Assembly (NCBI GenBank): GCA_963708235.1
Contig: OY970200.1
Location: 1,364,001-1,428,000 of the forward strand
DNA length: 64,000 bases
Reading direction: 5' to 3'
Source: G963708235 sp963708235
GTDB lineage: Bacteria > Actinomycetota > Acidimicrobiia > Spongiisociales > UBA5794
The position numbers and the translations under genes were made by a program. Below the pieces are notes generated by a model. That model saw only the letters and a program-made list of their open reading frames with translations. It searched no databases and was not told the origin of the DNA. Below, one piece after another: positions 63,097-64,000 of this stretch; positions within the stretch are counted from its first letter, which is position 1; each line of letters starts with the position of its first letter.

Positions 63097-63888
63097 TTAG
63101 GACTCGGTTCGGTGGCGGAGCTCGCCGCGCACCGAGATGACGTCGACGGGCCAGGTGTCGATGGCGGTGGCGGTGCCCGGCATCAGCACCCATTGCGACC
63201 AGTCGTCGCCGGGGATCGCAGTGCGGAACTCGCCGCGCCAGTTGGTGGTGGCGGTGACGTTGCGTCGCCCCATGGTCGTCCAGGTATGGGCGACCGCTTC
63301 GGTGCCGGGGAGCTGCAGGTCGGATCCGGGTTCGTTGGTGGTGTAGGTGACGCCGTCGCCGACGTCCCAGTCGTAGGACTCGATGAACCCGCGCGCCTCG
63401 AGGGTGAAGTCGAGCCCGGTGACCGGGTCGGTCCAGGAATCGGAGAATGGTTCGATGGTGGTTGGCCCCGGGTACCACAACCATGTCTCGAGCTGCACCA
63501 GACCGCGGACCTTCGGGTTGTGTCCCATCTCGAAGTCAGGAACCAGCGCAAACACCCGCAGCTCCATGTCCGGCCCCGGATCGGCGATGCAGGCGACGTC
63601 ATAGACAAGGCCGTCGATCATGAACACCGCCGTTGAGCCGTCGTGACGGGGCGGAGCAGCTGGCACAGGATTGTTGGCCCCATAACGCTGTCCGAAGTCG
63701 GTGGACGAGATCCGTTGGCCAGTAAGGGGACCGTCGGTCCACCGAAGGAACCGGAGGAAGGACGGCCGTCCCGGTTCACGCTCGGCTCGAGTGGGATTCC
63801 AACCTGCCCAAGCCTTGTGGTAGTGGTCCCATGGCGATGGTCCGTTGTTTGGTGGTGGCGGCGGTCTACGGGTGTCCTCGCACCCGAT
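63097..63888 (-). pseudogene. Hypothetical PKD-like protein, 5' end cut off by an IS3 element
   Basis: The frame is open from the stop at 63097 up to the IS3 border at 63888 and reads coherent protein above any start codon: PSPWDHYHKAWAGWNPTRAE, REPGRPSFLRFLRWTDG, TDFGQRYGANNPVP, then MIDGLVYDVACIADPG and a beta-rich end with ESYDWDVGDGVTYTTNEPG and HTWTTMGRRNVTATTNWRGEF, which resembles PKD-type domains. So this is the C-terminal about 263 residues of a gene whose 5' part is separated by IS3 copy 2. GTG 63666 could start a shorter product. Possibly an exported or surface protein; function unknown. Confidence 0.7.
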
Positions 63889-64000
63889 TGAACCTGACCC
63901 GGTTTCTTGGACACGGGGTTATGCCAGATTGGTCTGGCCGTGGTCGTGTCGCCACTTGTCAGCGTACTCGGCGGGGGTGAGGTGACCGAGACCGGTCTGG
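63889..64000 (-). mobile_element. IS3-family insertion sequence, copy 2 (runs off the window)
   Basis: The 112 bp to the window end are identical to 60569-60680, starting at the same terminal TGAACCTGACCC, in the same orientation. The left flank is GAT. The rest of the element lies beyond the window. Confidence 0.95.
63919..64000 (-). CDS. IS3-family transposase OrfB, copy 2, C-terminal fragment at window edge
   Basis: The last 26 codons and stop of the same OrfB as at 60599 (ending KWRHDHGQTNLA). Truncated only by the window border. Confidence 0.9.
   Translation of the reverse strand, partial: QTGLGHLTPAEYADKWRHDHGQTNLA

Noticed and set aside
63618..63914. Small minus-strand frame starting inside IS3 copy 2
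   Set aside because: It begins in the IS end and overlaps the cut PKD-like gene in another frame; the latter has protein-like sequence.

Overview
The window is a high-GC, gene-dense bacterial chromosome segment. Gene content and order (M16 peptidase-dapB-dapA-RNase J-ftsK ... cinA-recA ... miaB-miaA-dapF-lexA-LysM gene-nrdR ... dut, then a Gly-Cys-Val tRNA cluster) follow the actinobacterial backbone known from Mycobacterium. SOS boxes of the actinobacterial CGAAC-N4-GTTCG type agree. Having RNase Y as well as RNase J, and no recX after recA, points away from the classical Actinomycetia and weakly toward a deep class such as Acidimicrobiia (inference).

Layout. 1-5.4 kb: the end of a molybdopterin oxidoreductase gene and a VWA/AAA-ATPase pair. 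5.4-24.9 kb: housekeeping genes for ribosome rescue (arfB, prfC), lysine/DAP synthesis (dapB, dapA), RNA turnover (RNase J), chromosome segregation (ftsK), folate (pabBC fusion), surE, a sugar kinase, a thioredoxin-TPR holdase and an E1-alpha/beta fusion with its E2. 25-31 kb: an accessory patch with a 1059-residue SARP/AfsR-type regulator, a secreted haloperoxidase-like protein, a tautomerase, a methyltransferase and several short repeats. 31-43.5 kb: PHP phosphatase, thrC, rimO, cinA, thpR, recA, rny, miaB, miaA, dapF. 43.5-47.6 kb: the SOS hub (lexA, divergent LysM gene, nrdR), dut and three tRNAs. 47.6-59.4 kb: metallothionein, lipoprotein, secreted carboxypeptidase, Na+/Ca2+-type exchanger, acyl-CoA synthetase, NfuA-like protein, PlsB and two small genes.

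55.4-56.0 kb and 59.56-64 kb form a repeat and mobile-element zone. A structured repeat of about 150 bp is present in two long and four tandem copies. The fourth tandem copy is split by an IS110/IS1111-type element. That element is itself split by an IS3-family element with a GAC target duplication, and a second copy of the same IS3 element begins at 63889 and cuts a hypothetical gene. The 3' non-coding part of the IS110 element holds short matches to its target repeat and to its own ends, as expected of a bridge/seeker RNA. This is the most interesting hypothesis in the window.

Five genes (cnoX-like, PHP phosphatase, miaB, lipoprotein, IS110 transposase) carry single-base frameshifts. Since miaB and the others are otherwise intact, residual assembly indels are the simplest explanation for most of them.
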